A DNA stretch of 64,000 nt from Vibrio echinoideorum (lineage in GTDB: Bacteria > Pseudomonadota > Gammaproteobacteria > Enterobacterales > Vibrionaceae): positions 1,550,001 to 1,614,000 of the forward strand of contig NZ_AP025483.1 in assembly GCF_024347455.1 (NCBI RefSeq), read 5' to 3'. Below, piece after piece: positions 1-8,310 of this stretch. The position numbers were made by a program, and so were the translations under genes. The notes below the pieces were generated by a model. That model ran no database searches. It was given only the letters and a program-made list of their open reading frames with translations, and was not told where the DNA came from. Positions within the stretch are counted from its first letter, which is position 1. Every line of letters starts with the position of its first letter.

Positions 1-539
1 ATTTGATTGGCCAAGAAACGGCTCATTATCAAAGCCTCATCGAGTTCTTAAGAGAAACGGTGAAAGATCCACTTATTGCCGGCATGCTGTTGGGGAAAAC
101 AGAGCGAGCGCGTGAGATCGGTCTGGAACTGAAAGTCGAAGAGGGTTCAAGGTTAGAAGCGTTACCAAGCCGATTAAATGCTGATGACGTTGTCACAATT
201 CTTGGCAATCTGATTGATAACGCTTTCGATGCCACCATGATGGCGATTAAACAAGAAGGGCAGATTGTTCCAGCACGCCGCGTTATCGACGTGTCGATCA
301 GTGATTTTGGCAATGAAGTTATTGTTGAAGTGGAAGACAAAGGATGTGGTTTGCCGAAACACTTGGCGACCGATGCGCTGACAGAAAAAGGTGTGTCTAG
401 TAAGGCGAAGCAGAATCGCGGTGTCGGTTTGTATCTCATTAAGCAACTTGCTGACCGTTATCAAGGGCAGTTAGAAATGGTTGATAACCCAGGCTTTGGG
501 TCACGCGTGACGGTGTACTTACCGAAAGAAGAACAATAA
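1..539 (+). CDS. CitA/DcuS-type sensor histidine kinase, C-terminal part (5' truncated by window)
   Basis: Only the last ~178 codons are present; the frame is open to the left edge, so the gene begins outside the window. What remains is the linker to the phosphoacceptor region and a complete HATPase_c domain. The N box reads ILGNLIDNAFDA, the G1 box VEDKGCGLP and the G2 box RGVGLYLIKQLADRYQG, ending in GFGSRVTVYLP. The phrase DPLIAGMLLGKTERARE, in which the small-molecule kinase subfamily typically has a P-x-x-A-G-x-x-x-G-K pattern, places it in the CitA/DcuS family, whose members sense extracellular di- and tricarboxylates through a periplasmic PAS domain (not visible here). A CitB/DcuR-type response regulator follows 69 bp downstream on the same strand, so the two form a two-component pair. 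The ligand is not determinable; a tct tricarboxylate transporter lies 9 kb away. Confidence 0.9.
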   Translation, partial: LIGQETAHYQSLIEFLRETVKDPLIAGMLLGKTERAREIGLELKVEEGSRLEALPSRLNADDVVTILGNLIDNAFDATMMAIKQEGQIVPARRVIDVSISDFGNEVIVEVEDKGCGLPKHLATDALTEKGVSSKAKQNRGVGLYLIKQLADRYQGQLEMVDNPGFGSRVTVYLPKEEQ

Positions 540-608
540 TAATTGAGCACGGAGCGATCGAGAGAAGATCATCGTGACGAGAACATAATGGTTAAAGGAA
601 GAACATAA

Positions 609-1304
609 ATGAACGCAATCACGAGAGTCATGGTCATTGAAGATGATATTGCGATTGCAGAGCTGCACCATCGTTATTTAGAACAGATGGGTGGCTTTGA
701 TGTGGTTGGGATTGCGACCACACAGTCTGAAGCGTTGATGCAGTTAGATATCTTAAAGCCTGACTTGGTTTTATTGGATGTGTATCTGCCGGATGGGTGT
801 GGACTTGATATTTTGAACCACGTTCGCGGCAGTAATCAGGGATGTGATGTGATCTTGATTACCGCAGCTCGTGACGTCGATACACTGCAACAAGCCATGC
901 GCGGTGGGGTGGTGGATTATCTGCTTAAACCTGTGATGTATCCTCGCTTGGAAGCTGCGTTGAAAAAGTACCAATCACAACAACAAGAGTTTGAAAGTGC
1001 GTCGGATCTCAATCAAGGATTAGTAGATAAGATGCTACAAGCGAATGCCAAAGCCGATTCAGGCAAGCTATCAACGTTGCCTAAAGGAATCGATGGGGTA
1101 ACGCTAGATAAAATCCGTGCGATATTTCAACAAACGGATGTGGACAATATCACTGCAGATGAAGCGGGTGAACGTATTGGAGCAAGCCGCACCACAGCCA
1201 GACGCTACCTAGAGTTTTTGATCACATCGGGTGAATTAGTCGCTGACTTAAATTATGGGACAGTCGGTCGCCCTGAGCGTTGCTACAACAAACCGAAAAG
1301 ATAA
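609..1304 (+). CDS. CitB/DcuR-family response regulator
   Basis: 231 residues. The receiver domain occupies about residues 5-120, with acidic residues E11, D12 and D13, phosphoacceptor D57 (LLDVYLPDG), T85 and K107 (LKPV), all in the expected places. The C-terminal third holds a helix-turn-helix (TADEAGERIGASRTTARRYLEFL, about residues 178-201) and ends in GTVGRPERCY, a layout typical of the CitB/DcuR/MalR response regulators that pair with CitA/DcuS kinases. The start is the ATG seven bases after AAGGAAG. It is cotranscribed with the kinase just upstream. The family activates transport or catabolism of C4-dicarboxylates or citrate; the target here is unknown. A weak terminator-like hairpin follows at about 1374. 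Confidence 0.92.
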   Translation: MNAITRVMVIEDDIAIAELHHRYLEQMGGFDVVGIATTQSEALMQLDILKPDLVLLDVYLPDGCGLDILNHVRGSNQGCDVILITAARDVDTLQQAMRGGVVDYLLKPVMYPRLEAALKKYQSQQQEFESASDLNQGLVDKMLQANAKADSGKLSTLPKGIDGVTLDKIRAIFQQTDVDNITADEAGERIGASRTTARRYLEFLITSGELVADLNYGTVGRPERCYNKPKR

Positions 1305-1373
1305 CATGAAGTCAAAAGACAGCTTTCATATTAAAGAGCTCAAAGGCAGTGCTTATATTAAAGTCAAAATGTA

Positions 1374-1403
1374 AAACCAGTTGAATAAACTGGTTTCATT
1401 TTA
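1374..1403 (+). terminator. Probable terminator of the two-component operon
   Basis: AAACCAGTT, a loop of GAATA, then AACTGGTTT, followed by CATTTTAC. The 9-bp stem is perfect but the T-tract is interrupted, so it is a moderate candidate. It is the first hairpin after the response regulator stop. Confidence 0.55.
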
Positions 1404-1565
1404 CTTATCACCCCTCATATCCCACTCCGCCGACCAGATACCATTCTTTCTTGACTACAATGTTTGTGAATGCTGATTTGCTTCTGTTTCAGTCTTTGTT
1501 AACTCAACTATCGATTAGATTTTGTTCGAAACGAGTCAATATTTAATCGATTGCTTTCACAGTGG

Positions 1566-1579
1566 TTGATGTAAATCAA
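1566..1579. promoter_or_regulatory. Perfect FNR-type palindrome upstream of zwf (gap 1305-1758)
   Basis: TTGATGTAAATCAA matches the FNR consensus TTGAT-N4-ATCAA at every fixed base. It lies 180 bp before the zwf start. A class II FNR promoter would place transcription start near 1614, leaving a ~145-base leader; no strong -10 element is obvious there, so the geometry is uncertain. The rest of this 454-base gap holds the terminator at 1374 and a possible 22-codon frame right after the response regulator stop. I see nothing else clear in it. Confidence 0.55.
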
Positions 1580-1758
1580 ATAGTCATAGACAATACTGTC
1601 CCGAATAGAGGTGATAGTCTTCACCCTCGTTTACCAAACGCATTCTCAAGTGTAATAGGCACTCGCTATTGATGTAATAGCCAAGACCTATTATCTATTT
1701 TCGTATGTCGCTGATACCTTTGGCGAATACTAAAAACCTTGTTTTTATAGGAAAGATG

Positions 1759-3261
1759 ATGGTAATACCTGAAAACAGCAGCATCGTTATTTTTGGTGCG
1801 TCGGGAGATCTAACTTATCGCAAGTTAATTCCTGCCTTGTACCACCTGTATGCTAGCAATCAACTACCTGAATCCTTTGCGATTCTTGGAGTGAGCCGTA
1901 CTGAGTACAGCGATGAGTCTTACCGTGAGAAGCTGAAGAAGTCTCTTCAGGAAATGGAAAAAACTGAACCTGAGACGCTGAATGCATTTATTGAACATCT
2001 GCATTATCAAGCGATCAACACTTCAGATGTAGACGATTACGCTCGTTTAGCACAACGTCTAGACAAGCTTGAGCAAGACTACCAATTCGAAAACCACAAT
2101 ACATTGTTCTACTTGGCAACCCCGCCAAGCTTGTACGGTGTGATTCCAGCAAACCTTGCTGCACATGGCCTGAACGACGAAAAGAACGGCTGGCGTCGTT
2201 TGATCATCGAGAAACCATTTGGTTACGACTTAGCATCAGCTCAAGCGTTAGATGAAGAGATCCATCATCACTTCCAAGAACACCAGATCTACCGTATCGA
2301 CCATTACCTTGGTAAAGAGACGGTTCAAAACCTTCTAGTGCTTCGTTTCTCAAACGCGATGTTCGAACCACTGTGGAACCGTAACTTTATTGAATACGTT
2401 GAAATCACAGGTGCTGAGTTCCTTGGCGTTGAAGAGCGCGGCGGATACTACGACGGTTCTGGCGCAGTTCGTGACATGTTCCAAAATCACTTGCTACAAG
2501 TTCTGGCAATGGTTGGTATGGAGCCACCTGCTCAAATCAATGCCGATTCGATTCGTGATGAAGTGGTTAAAGTACTTCAGTGCCTGAAACCGCTAGAGGA
2601 AGGTGACTTACGTAAAGATCTAGTACTAGGTCAATACACAACATCTGATGTTCGTGGTCAGCACTTACCTGGTTACCGCGAAGAGCATGGTGTTGCTGAT
2701 GATTCACGTACCGAGACGTACATTGGTCTTAAAGCATACATCAACAACTGGCGTTGGAATGGTGTTCCTTTCTACGTACGTACGGGTAAACGCTTACCAA
2801 CTCGCGTAACTGAAATCGTGATTCACTTTAAGAACACACCACACCCAGTATTTGGTCAAGATGCGCCAGAGAACAAGCTGATTATCCGTATCCAACCGGA
2901 TGAAGGTATTCAGATGAGTTTTGGTTTGAAAGAACCAGGTGCAGGTTTTAAAGCAAAAGAAGTGAAGATGAACTTCTCTTACTCTGACTTGCCTGAAACT
3001 CAAATGCTGACGGCTTATGAGCGTCTTCTTCTTGATGCGCTGAACGGTGATGCGACTCTGTTTGCACGTACCGATGCAGTAGAAGCATGTTGGAAATACG
3101 TTCAACCAATCTTAGACTTCAAGCAAGATCCTCAAGCACTGTTTGGCTATGCTTGTGGTACTTGGGGCCCGCAAGAAGCGGATGAACTTCTGCGACGTGA
3201 TGGCCGCGCATGGCGTTTCCCATGCAAAAACTTAACAGACACGGATTACTGCGAACTATGA
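1759..3261 (+). CDS. zwf: Glucose-6-phosphate 1-dehydrogenase
   Basis: Oxidises glucose 6-phosphate to 6-phosphogluconolactone with NADP+, the entry step of the oxidative pentose phosphate and Entner-Doudoroff routes; cytoplasmic. The N-terminus carries the nucleotide-binding motif [11 protein letters not shown] and the active-site signature RIDHYLGKE lies at about residues 179-187, with the catalytic histidine in the family position. The frame is open upstream to an ATG at 1705, but AGGAAAG at 1749-1755 is correctly spaced for ATG 1759 (MVIPENSS), giving 500 residues, close to the ~490 usual for the family; ATG 1756 is the alternative. The stop overlaps the start of pgl by an ATGA, indicating translational coupling. 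First gene of zwf-pgl-gnd; a perfect FNR-like site lies upstream. Confidence 0.98.
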   Translation: MVIPENSSIVIFGASGDLTYRKLIPALYHLYASNQLPESFAILGVSRTEYSDESYREKLKKSLQEMEKTEPETLNAFIEHLHYQAINTSDVDDYARLAQRLDKLEQDYQFENHNTLFYLATPPSLYGVIPANLAAHGLNDEKNGWRRLIIEKPFGYDLASAQALDEEIHHHFQEHQIYRIDHYLGKETVQNLLVLRFSNAMFEPLWNRNFIEYVEITGAEFLGVEERGGYYDGSGAVRDMFQNHLLQVLAMVGMEPPAQINADSIRDEVVKVLQCLKPLEEGDLRKDLVLGQYTTSDVRGQHLPGYREEHGVADDSRTETYIGLKAYINNWRWNGVPFYVRTGKRLPTRVTEIVIHFKNTPHPVFGQDAPENKLIIRIQPDEGIQMSFGLKEPGAGFKAKEVKMNFSYSDLPETQMLTAYERLLLDALNGDATLFARTDAVEACWKYVQPILDFKQDPQALFGYACGTWGPQEADELLRRDGRAWRFPCKNLTDTDYCEL

Positions 3262-3992
3262 TCAATCACAAGATCTTTGCAACGCCTGAACTGGTCGTTG
3301 AAAACCTAGCAAACGAAATGAAAGTTTACAGCGAGCAGGGCAAACCTGTTCACATTTCACTGTCTGGTGGCAGCACGCCAAAAATGCTTTTCAAGCTTTT
3401 AGCTGAAGCACCATACGCGGAAGGTATTCAATGGAATAACCTTCACTTCTGGTGGGGCGACGAACGTTGCGTTGCACCTGATGATGCAGAAAGCAACTTC
3501 GGCGAAGCGAACGCGCTATTGTTTTTAAAACTAAGAGAATTTTCTCAAGTAAACTTTCCGTCAGAGAACATCCACCGCATCCGTGGTGAAGATGAGCCTA
3601 AAGCAGAAGCAGAGCGTTTCGCAAAAGAGATGGCAGACGTGATTCCAACTGAAAACGGCACGCCTGTATTCGATTGGATTCTGCTAGGTGTTGGCGCAGA
3701 CGGCCACACAGCTTCACTATTCCCGGGTGTAACTGACTACCAAGATGAGAACCTATCTGTATTAGCTTCTCACCCAGAGTCGGGTCAGATCCGTGTTTCT
3801 AAAACAGCGAAAGTTTTAGAAGCAGCAAAACGAATCAGCTACCTAGTACTGGGTGCAGGTAAAGTTGAGATCGTTAAAGAAATTCATACAACTCCTGCTT
3901 CAGAACTGCCTTACCCGGCAGCGAAAATCCAGTCTAAAACTGGCGAAACAGAGTGGTTCCTAGATTCAAATGCAGCAAGTGCTATCGCATAA
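3258..3992 (+). CDS. pgl: 6-phosphogluconolactonase (DevB type)
   Basis: Hydrolyses 6-phosphogluconolactone to 6-phosphogluconate, the second step of the oxidative pentose phosphate pathway. The 244-residue product shows the two hallmark stretches of the SOL/DevB family: [14 protein letters not shown] near residue 35 and [14 protein letters not shown] around residue 155, plus WWGDERCV. The start is the ATG of the ATGA overlap with the zwf stop; a longer frame begins at 3210 inside zwf, but the overlap form matches the family length (about 230-240 residues) and the conserved N-terminus. It sits between zwf and gnd, so the three oxidative steps are encoded in order as one operon. Confidence 0.97.
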   Translation: MINHKIFATPELVVENLANEMKVYSEQGKPVHISLSGGSTPKMLFKLLAEAPYAEGIQWNNLHFWWGDERCVAPDDAESNFGEANALLFLKLREFSQVNFPSENIHRIRGEDEPKAEAERFAKEMADVIPTENGTPVFDWILLGVGADGHTASLFPGVTDYQDENLSVLASHPESGQIRVSKTAKVLEAAKRISYLVLGAGKVEIVKEIHTTPASELPYPAAKIQSKTGETEWFLDSNAASAIA

Positions 3993-4020
3993 GTGCGAAT
4001 AGCCGCAAGGAGATAAAATA

Positions 4021-5469
4021 ATGAAAGGTGATATCGGTGTAATTGGCCTAGCAGTAATGGGTCAGAACCTTATCCTAAACATGAACGACCACGGCTTCAA
4101 AGTTGTGGCTCACAACCGTACTGCTGCTAAAGTAGACGAGTTCCTAGAAGGCCCGGCTAAAGGTACTAACATTGTTGGTGCTTACTCTCTAGAAGAGCTA
4201 GTTGAGAAGCTAGAAGCGCCACGTAAAGTGATGCTTATGGTTCGTGCTGGTGACGTTGTAGATACGTTCATCGACAAGCTTGTACCACTTCTAGACAAAG
4301 GCGACATCATCATTGATGGCGGTAACACTAACTTCCCAGACACAAACCGTCGTGTTGCTGCTCTTCGCGAGAAAGGCATCCACTTCATCGGTACGGGTGT
4401 TTCTGGTGGTGAAGAAGGCGCTCGTTTCGGTCCTTCTATCATGCCAGGCGGTTCTCCTGAAGCTTGGGAAGCGGTTAAGCCTATCTTCCAAGGTATCTCT
4501 GCGAAAACTGACGCGGGTGAGCCTTGTTGTGATTGGGTTGGTAACGACGGTGCTGGTCACTTCGTTAAGATGGTTCACAATGGCATCGAATACGGTGACA
4601 TGCAGCTTATCACTGAAGCATACCAGTTCATGAAAGATGGCCTAGGTATGAACCACGATGAAATGCAGGCTGTATTTGCAGAGTGGAACAAAACTGAACT
4701 AGACAGCTACCTAGTAGAAATCACAGCTGACATCCTTGGCTACAAAGATGAAGACGGTGAAGCGCTAGTTGAGAAGATCCTAGACACTGCTGGCCAAAAA
4801 GGTACAGGCAAATGGACTGGTATCAATGCACTAGATATGGGTATCCCTCTGACTCTAATCACTGAGTCTGTATTCTCTCGTTGCCTGTCAGCACTTAAAG
4901 ATCAACGTGTTGAAGCTGAGAAACTGTTCGGCAAGACTGTAGCTCCAGTTGAAGGCGACAAGCAAGAGTGGGTTGATGCAATCCGTCAGGCTCTACTTGC
5001 TTCTAAGATCATCTCTTACGCTCAAGGTTTCATGCTAATGCGTGAAGCGTCGAACGAAAACGGTTGGGATCTAAACTACGGTAACGTTGCACTTATGTGG
5101 CGTGGTGGTTGTATCATCCGTTCTGCATTCCTAGGCAACATTCGTGATGCTTACGAAGCGAACCCAGAGATCGCATTCCTAGGTTCAGATGCATACTTCA
5201 AAGGCATCCTAGACAACTGCATGGGCGCTTGGCGTAAAGTTGCAGCTAAGTCTATGGAATCAGGCATCCCAATGCCATGTATGACTTCTGCACTAACGTT
5301 CTTAGACGGCTACACTACCGCTCGTCTTCCTGCGAACCTTCTACAAGCTCAACGTGATTACTTCGGTGCTCACACTTACGAGCGTACTGACCGTCCACGT
5401 GGTGAATTCTTCCACACAAACTGGACTGGTACAGGCGGCGACACTGCTTCTACAACTTACGACGTATAA
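4021..5469 (+). CDS. gnd: 6-phosphogluconate dehydrogenase, decarboxylating
   Basis: Converts 6-phosphogluconate to ribulose 5-phosphate and CO2 with NADP+. The 482-residue protein has the usual family length. The N-terminal dinucleotide-binding motif is GLAVMGQNL; VGNDGAGHFVKMVHNGIEY contains the catalytic lysine and the substrate-binding HNGIEY; the C-terminal tail GEFFHTNWTGTGGDTAS is typical of the long homodimeric enzymes. An AAGGAG lies just before the ATG, 28 bp after pgl. Codon choice is strongly biased (nearly all Leu as CTA/CTT, Gly as GGT/GGC), suggesting high expression. A rho-independent terminator follows. Confidence 0.98.
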   Translation: MKGDIGVIGLAVMGQNLILNMNDHGFKVVAHNRTAAKVDEFLEGPAKGTNIVGAYSLEELVEKLEAPRKVMLMVRAGDVVDTFIDKLVPLLDKGDIIIDGGNTNFPDTNRRVAALREKGIHFIGTGVSGGEEGARFGPSIMPGGSPEAWEAVKPIFQGISAKTDAGEPCCDWVGNDGAGHFVKMVHNGIEYGDMQLITEAYQFMKDGLGMNHDEMQAVFAEWNKTELDSYLVEITADILGYKDEDGEALVEKILDTAGQKGTGKWTGINALDMGIPLTLITESVFSRCLSALKDQRVEAEKLFGKTVAPVEGDKQEWVDAIRQALLASKIISYAQGFMLMREASNENGWDLNYGNVALMWRGGCIIRSAFLGNIRDAYEANPEIAFLGSDAYFKGILDNCMGAWRKVAAKSMESGIPMPCMTSALTFLDGYTTARLPANLLQAQRDYFGAHTYERTDRPRGEFFHTNWTGTGGDTASTTYDV

Positions 5470-5526
5470 TCGTTAGTTAGGAGCAGTTAAGAACACGTTT
5501 GTTCTTTAAGCTGTAAACTAGAAAAT

Positions 5527-5555
5527 AAAAGGATGCCAATTGGCATCCTTTTTTG
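5527..5555 (+). terminator. Rho-independent terminator of zwf-pgl-gnd
   Basis: AAAAGGATGCC, loop AATT, then GGCATCCTTTTTT: a strong stem with a T-run, 58 bases after the gnd stop. Confidence 0.9.
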
Positions 5556-5604
5556 TTGGTTTTTAGGTATGGTTTGACGGTCAATGATCAGCGGCTTACT
5601 GTTA

Positions 5605-5657
5605 GCACTTAGAGCACTTAGAGCACTTAGAGCACTTAGAGCACTTAGAGCACTTAG
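5605..5657. repeat. 9-bp tandem repeat, nearly six copies
   Basis: GCACTTAGA occurs in five perfect head-to-tail copies plus an eighth-base partial copy. It lies between the gnd terminator and the 3' end of the oppositely oriented HD-GYP gene, in non-coding DNA. Slippage during replication would explain it; no function is visible. Confidence 0.95.
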
Positions 5658-5689
5658 CACATAACAGTTTCAGCAGCTTATTAGCTAAT

Positions 5690-6838
5690 TTAGGCCGTCA
5701 TAATATGTGGCTGAATTTCGTCGTTGTACTGCTCTCGAATCGACATGAAATGCTCTAGATTTTGCTTAAGCGCTGAAACGCATTTTGGATCAAACATAGA
5801 ACCAGTGTGCGCCTCAATATAAGCCATTACGTCATTCAGTGACCAAGCGTGTTTGTAAGCTCTTTTGCTCATGAGTGCATCAAAGACATCCGCGAGTGTC
5901 ACGATTCGCGCCTCTAGGGGGATCGCGTCTTGGCTTAGCCCGTCGGGTAATCCTCTGCCATCAAATCGCTCATGGTGGTGGCGAATAATATTCTTAATGA
6001 ACTGTATTTCATCCATGCACATTGAGCTGTGGTGAGAGAGGGCGACCACGTCATTAACCATCTCTTCACCATACAAAGTGTGATTGTTCATGATGGCTCT
6101 TTCTTCTTTGGTGAAGCTGCCAGTGCTGAATAACACGTTATCTGGGATCCGATATTTCCCTATGTCGTGAAAAGGGGCATATAACCGAATACGATGAATG
6201 AACTGATGAGTAATCTCATTGTTACTGTGTGATAAGGTGCGGGCCAGCTGTTCACTGTATTTCCCCATTCGTATTAGATGTTCTTTGGTTTCTGGATCGC
6301 GAGCGTGCCCCATGTTTAAGGCAATTGCTAATGATGATTGAAAGTGACGCTGTCGCTCAAACAGTTGAATGAACAAGCTAGAAATGACTTGAGTGAGATA
6401 AGCAATATCACATTGAATGTATTGTTGAGCAAAAAAACCGATTGATGAAGCGTTAATAAACACAAACCCAAGGTTACTTTCTTGGTAGTGAATAGGCGTC
6501 GTGTAACTGCTTTGGTGACCAAGTTTTAATAGATGTGAAACTTGTTTTGTCGGATGGGTAGAGGTGAGGTCGTCGATTATTCGAGTGTCTAGAGATTCAG
6601 CCATTCGAGACAGCTCAGATTCTGGTTTAAGTTCCTGTTCGATATAGCGATGTTCGGCTTCTTGGCAAAGGCTATCCGAAACAAAGTAATTCGAGGCTCT
6701 GTTTTCACTGCACAGTACGACTGAAAGCCGAGATAAGATGGGGTAATGTTCACGAGCGAGCCGGAAAAGGTCATCAACGATGGCGATAATGTCCTTATCT
6801 TGTGCGGCTACTCTGTTGAGCTGGGAGTAGTCAAACAT
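5690..6838 (-). CDS. HD-GYP domain protein, putative cyclic-di-GMP phosphodiesterase
   Basis: 382 residues. The N-terminal half (about 1-175) looks like a GAF-type sensory domain (PITTPIHYQ-like core region with SVVLCSENRASNYFVSDS); no membrane segment is seen, so it is probably cytoplasmic. The C-terminal half is an HD-GYP domain: the metal-binding HD is in FHDIGKYRIPD, followed by HTLYGEEM, an HH pair, and HHHERFDGRGLPDGL. The last motif is a small variant of HHExxDGxGYP (RGLP instead of GYP), common in active and inactive members alike, so activity is likely but unproven. The frame extends to a TTG at 6850, but the ATG at 6838 (MFDYSQLN) fits better with AAAGG upstream. Monocistronic. Confidence 0.85.
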   Translation of the reverse strand: MFDYSQLNRVAAQDKDIIAIVDDLFRLAREHYPILSRLSVVLCSENRASNYFVSDSLCQEAEHRYIEQELKPESELSRMAESLDTRIIDDLTSTHPTKQVSHLLKLGHQSSYTTPIHYQESNLGFVFINASSIGFFAQQYIQCDIAYLTQVISSLFIQLFERQRHFQSSLAIALNMGHARDPETKEHLIRMGKYSEQLARTLSHSNNEITHQFIHRIRLYAPFHDIGKYRIPDNVLFSTGSFTKEERAIMNNHTLYGEEMVNDVVALSHHSSMCMDEIQFIKNIIRHHHERFDGRGLPDGLSQDAIPLEARIVTLADVFDALMSKRAYKHAWSLNDVMAYIEAHTGSMFDPKCVSALKQNLEHFMSIREQYNDEIQPHIMTA

Positions 6839-7128
6839 ATTGCAAGCCAACCTTTGTTTATATTTATATCAATAGCTTAGTCAGATCTTTATTATTTTTA
6901 GTATCGATAAAACCATAGCATTGCGTACTGATAAAGTGCAATGTCATCATTTAATAAATGGTTATTTCATAGCGGTACCATCATTTTTTGTTAACTTGAA
7001 CTGCTGTGTTCTTCTTAATTAGAGAAGAGTATGCGATGTTGATGAAAGGAAGTGATGTTAATGAGAATCCGAGCGTTAAATGACCGTTTTGAAATTAAAT
7101 GAAAAGATAAATAGGATAACGCACATGC

Positions 7129-7152
7129 TTTATGCCATCATAAAGGCATAAA
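7129..7152. promoter_or_regulatory. Inverted repeat in the 6839-7259 divergent gap
   Basis: TTTATGCC, an 8-base spacer, then GGCATAAA: a perfect 8-bp inverted repeat 108 bases before the VF530-like gene. It could be an operator or a small leader hairpin. The 421-base gap separates two divergent genes and must carry both promoters. It is AT-rich, and no other feature stands out. Confidence 0.35.
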
Positions 7153-7259
7153 TAAGGGCAATGGATATAATGCCTAAGTGATTGAGCTAGAAACGGTCAG
7201 TGATGACGGTGTTCTAGAGTATATTCAAGGCCGTGAGCTGCCTTGAAAAAGGTAATGTT

Positions 7260-7673
7260 ATGACTGAAGAAGAAAGAATCGAACTGCAACAAAACAACCC
7301 TCTACACGGCTTAAAGCTTGACATCATGATCACTGAGTTAGTGGATCATTATGGTTGGGAAATTTTGGATGCAGCAATGCGTATGAACTGCTTTAATACT
7401 AAGCCAACGGTAGTAAGTGCAGTTAAATATTTGAAGAAAACAGAATGGGCACGTGAAAAGGTTGAAAACTTCTACCTTTACCGGTTTAAGCGTATGCCTA
7501 AAGCTTCAGATATCGAGTATCAGATGCCCCCACGTTCACGTACATTCCGTCATGGACTAGAACCACGTGAGCCAATGGAATTGACGGTAGAGTCGATTCT
7601 TGCATCACAAGCTAAAGCGGCGTCTGCATTTAAAGAGCGCCGAGGCGGTAACGGCCGTAACTTTCGTCGTTAG
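7260..7673 (+). CDS. VF530-like DNA-binding family protein (DUF2132)
   Basis: 137 residues. The core NPLHGLKLDIMITELVDHYG, then MRMNCFNTKP and LKKTEWAREKVENFYLYR, matches the VF530/DUF2132 family, small proteins first defined from Aliivibrio fischeri and annotated as DNA-binding on structural grounds; the cellular role is not established. Compared with the ~75-residue core this protein has a C-terminal extension of about 55 residues ending in a basic, glycine-rich tail (KERRGGNGRNFRR), compatible with nucleic-acid binding. The start chosen is the ATG seven bases after AAGG; a GTG nine codons upstream (7233) is in frame but lacks a good ribosome site. A terminator follows directly. Confidence 0.82.
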   Translation: MTEEERIELQQNNPLHGLKLDIMITELVDHYGWEILDAAMRMNCFNTKPTVVSAVKYLKKTEWAREKVENFYLYRFKRMPKASDIEYQMPPRSRTFRHGLEPREPMELTVESILASQAKAASAFKERRGGNGRNFRR

Positions 7674-7700
7674 ATAGACGAAGTCTTGACTGCAAAATAC

Positions 7701-7726
7701 AAAAGGAGCCTAAGCGCTCCTTTTTT
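7701..7726 (+). terminator. Rho-independent terminator after the VF530-like gene
   Basis: AAAAGGAGC, a short loop, GCTCCTTTTTT, 28 bases after the stop. The A-run on the left lets it also work for the converging small membrane-protein gene. Confidence 0.85.
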
Positions 7727-7773
7727 AATGCGTATAACTTTTAAATACGTCTAAAGCTTATTGTTTTTGAGCC

Positions 7774-7965
7774 TTAAGCTTCGTGGTTCTTTCTTTGATT
7801 CTTCCAAAGGTCAACAACATAGACAATGGCGCTGATCAGTAAGAATAGCGCTGACACAGAAAACAGAGCGGGCATTTTGAGAATCCACGCGAATGTGGCA
7901 GCAAGAAAAGCGACAAAGCAAATGAGTCGACTTGATGACATGACATGACCGAGTTTGATGTTCAT
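7774..7965 (-). CDS. Small two-helix membrane protein, function unknown
   Basis: 63 residues with two hydrophobic stretches: ICFVAFLAATFAWIL (about residues 15-29) and ALFSVSALFLLISAIVYVV (about 33-51), then a short charged tail (DLWKNQRKNHEA). I do not recognise a family. It is taken as real because an excellent Shine-Dalgarno AGGAGG sits five bases before the ATG and the composition is that of an inner-membrane hairpin with a positive C-terminal tail. It converges on the VF530-like gene and shares its terminator region. Confidence 0.65.
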   Translation of the reverse strand: MNIKLGHVMSSSRLICFVAFLAATFAWILKMPALFSVSALFLLISAIVYVVDLWKNQRKNHEA

Positions 7966-8233
7966 AACGCCTCCTAATGAAGTCTCACTTTTGACAGGCG
8001 AATTATCTCACTTTCATCAAAATAAAGGCTAAAAAACAGTCTAAATTGTTATCAAATTTGCTAATTGAAGGACTTGCTTCACATATTACGGCTTGGCTAT
8101 TTTATAGTTCATAAAATAACCAGAGAGATGTTTGAGGTTGATTTGATACCTCTTCAATACTTAACGATTTGCGTTGTGTTTTGCGAACGAAAACCGTGAT
8201 TACTGTAAGAAGTGGTTCGAATAAAACTTAGTT

Positions 8234-8310
8234 GGCATGGAACCTACTTTGTATAGAGCCCAGTTGGTATAGAACCTACTTAGCATAAAACCTAGTTGGT
8301 ATAAAAAAAG
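8234..8310. repeat. Degenerate 16-bp tandem repeat overlapping a stop codon (gap 7966-8291)
   Basis: Five imperfect 16-bp units are aligned head to tail: GGCATGGAACCTACTT, TGTATAGAGCCCAGTT, GGTATAGAACCTACTT, AGCATAAAACCTAGTT and GGTATAAAAAAAG... The last two units run through the stop codon of the TSUP permease gene (minus strand, ending at 8292). The rest of the 326-base gap is AT-rich, with nothing else recognised apart from the upstream region of the small membrane gene. Confidence 0.75.

Noticed and set aside
7061..7102. Short frame MRIRALNDRFEIK with an upstream AAAGGAAG
   Set aside because: Only 13 codons, poor spacing of the ribosome site, and no further support.
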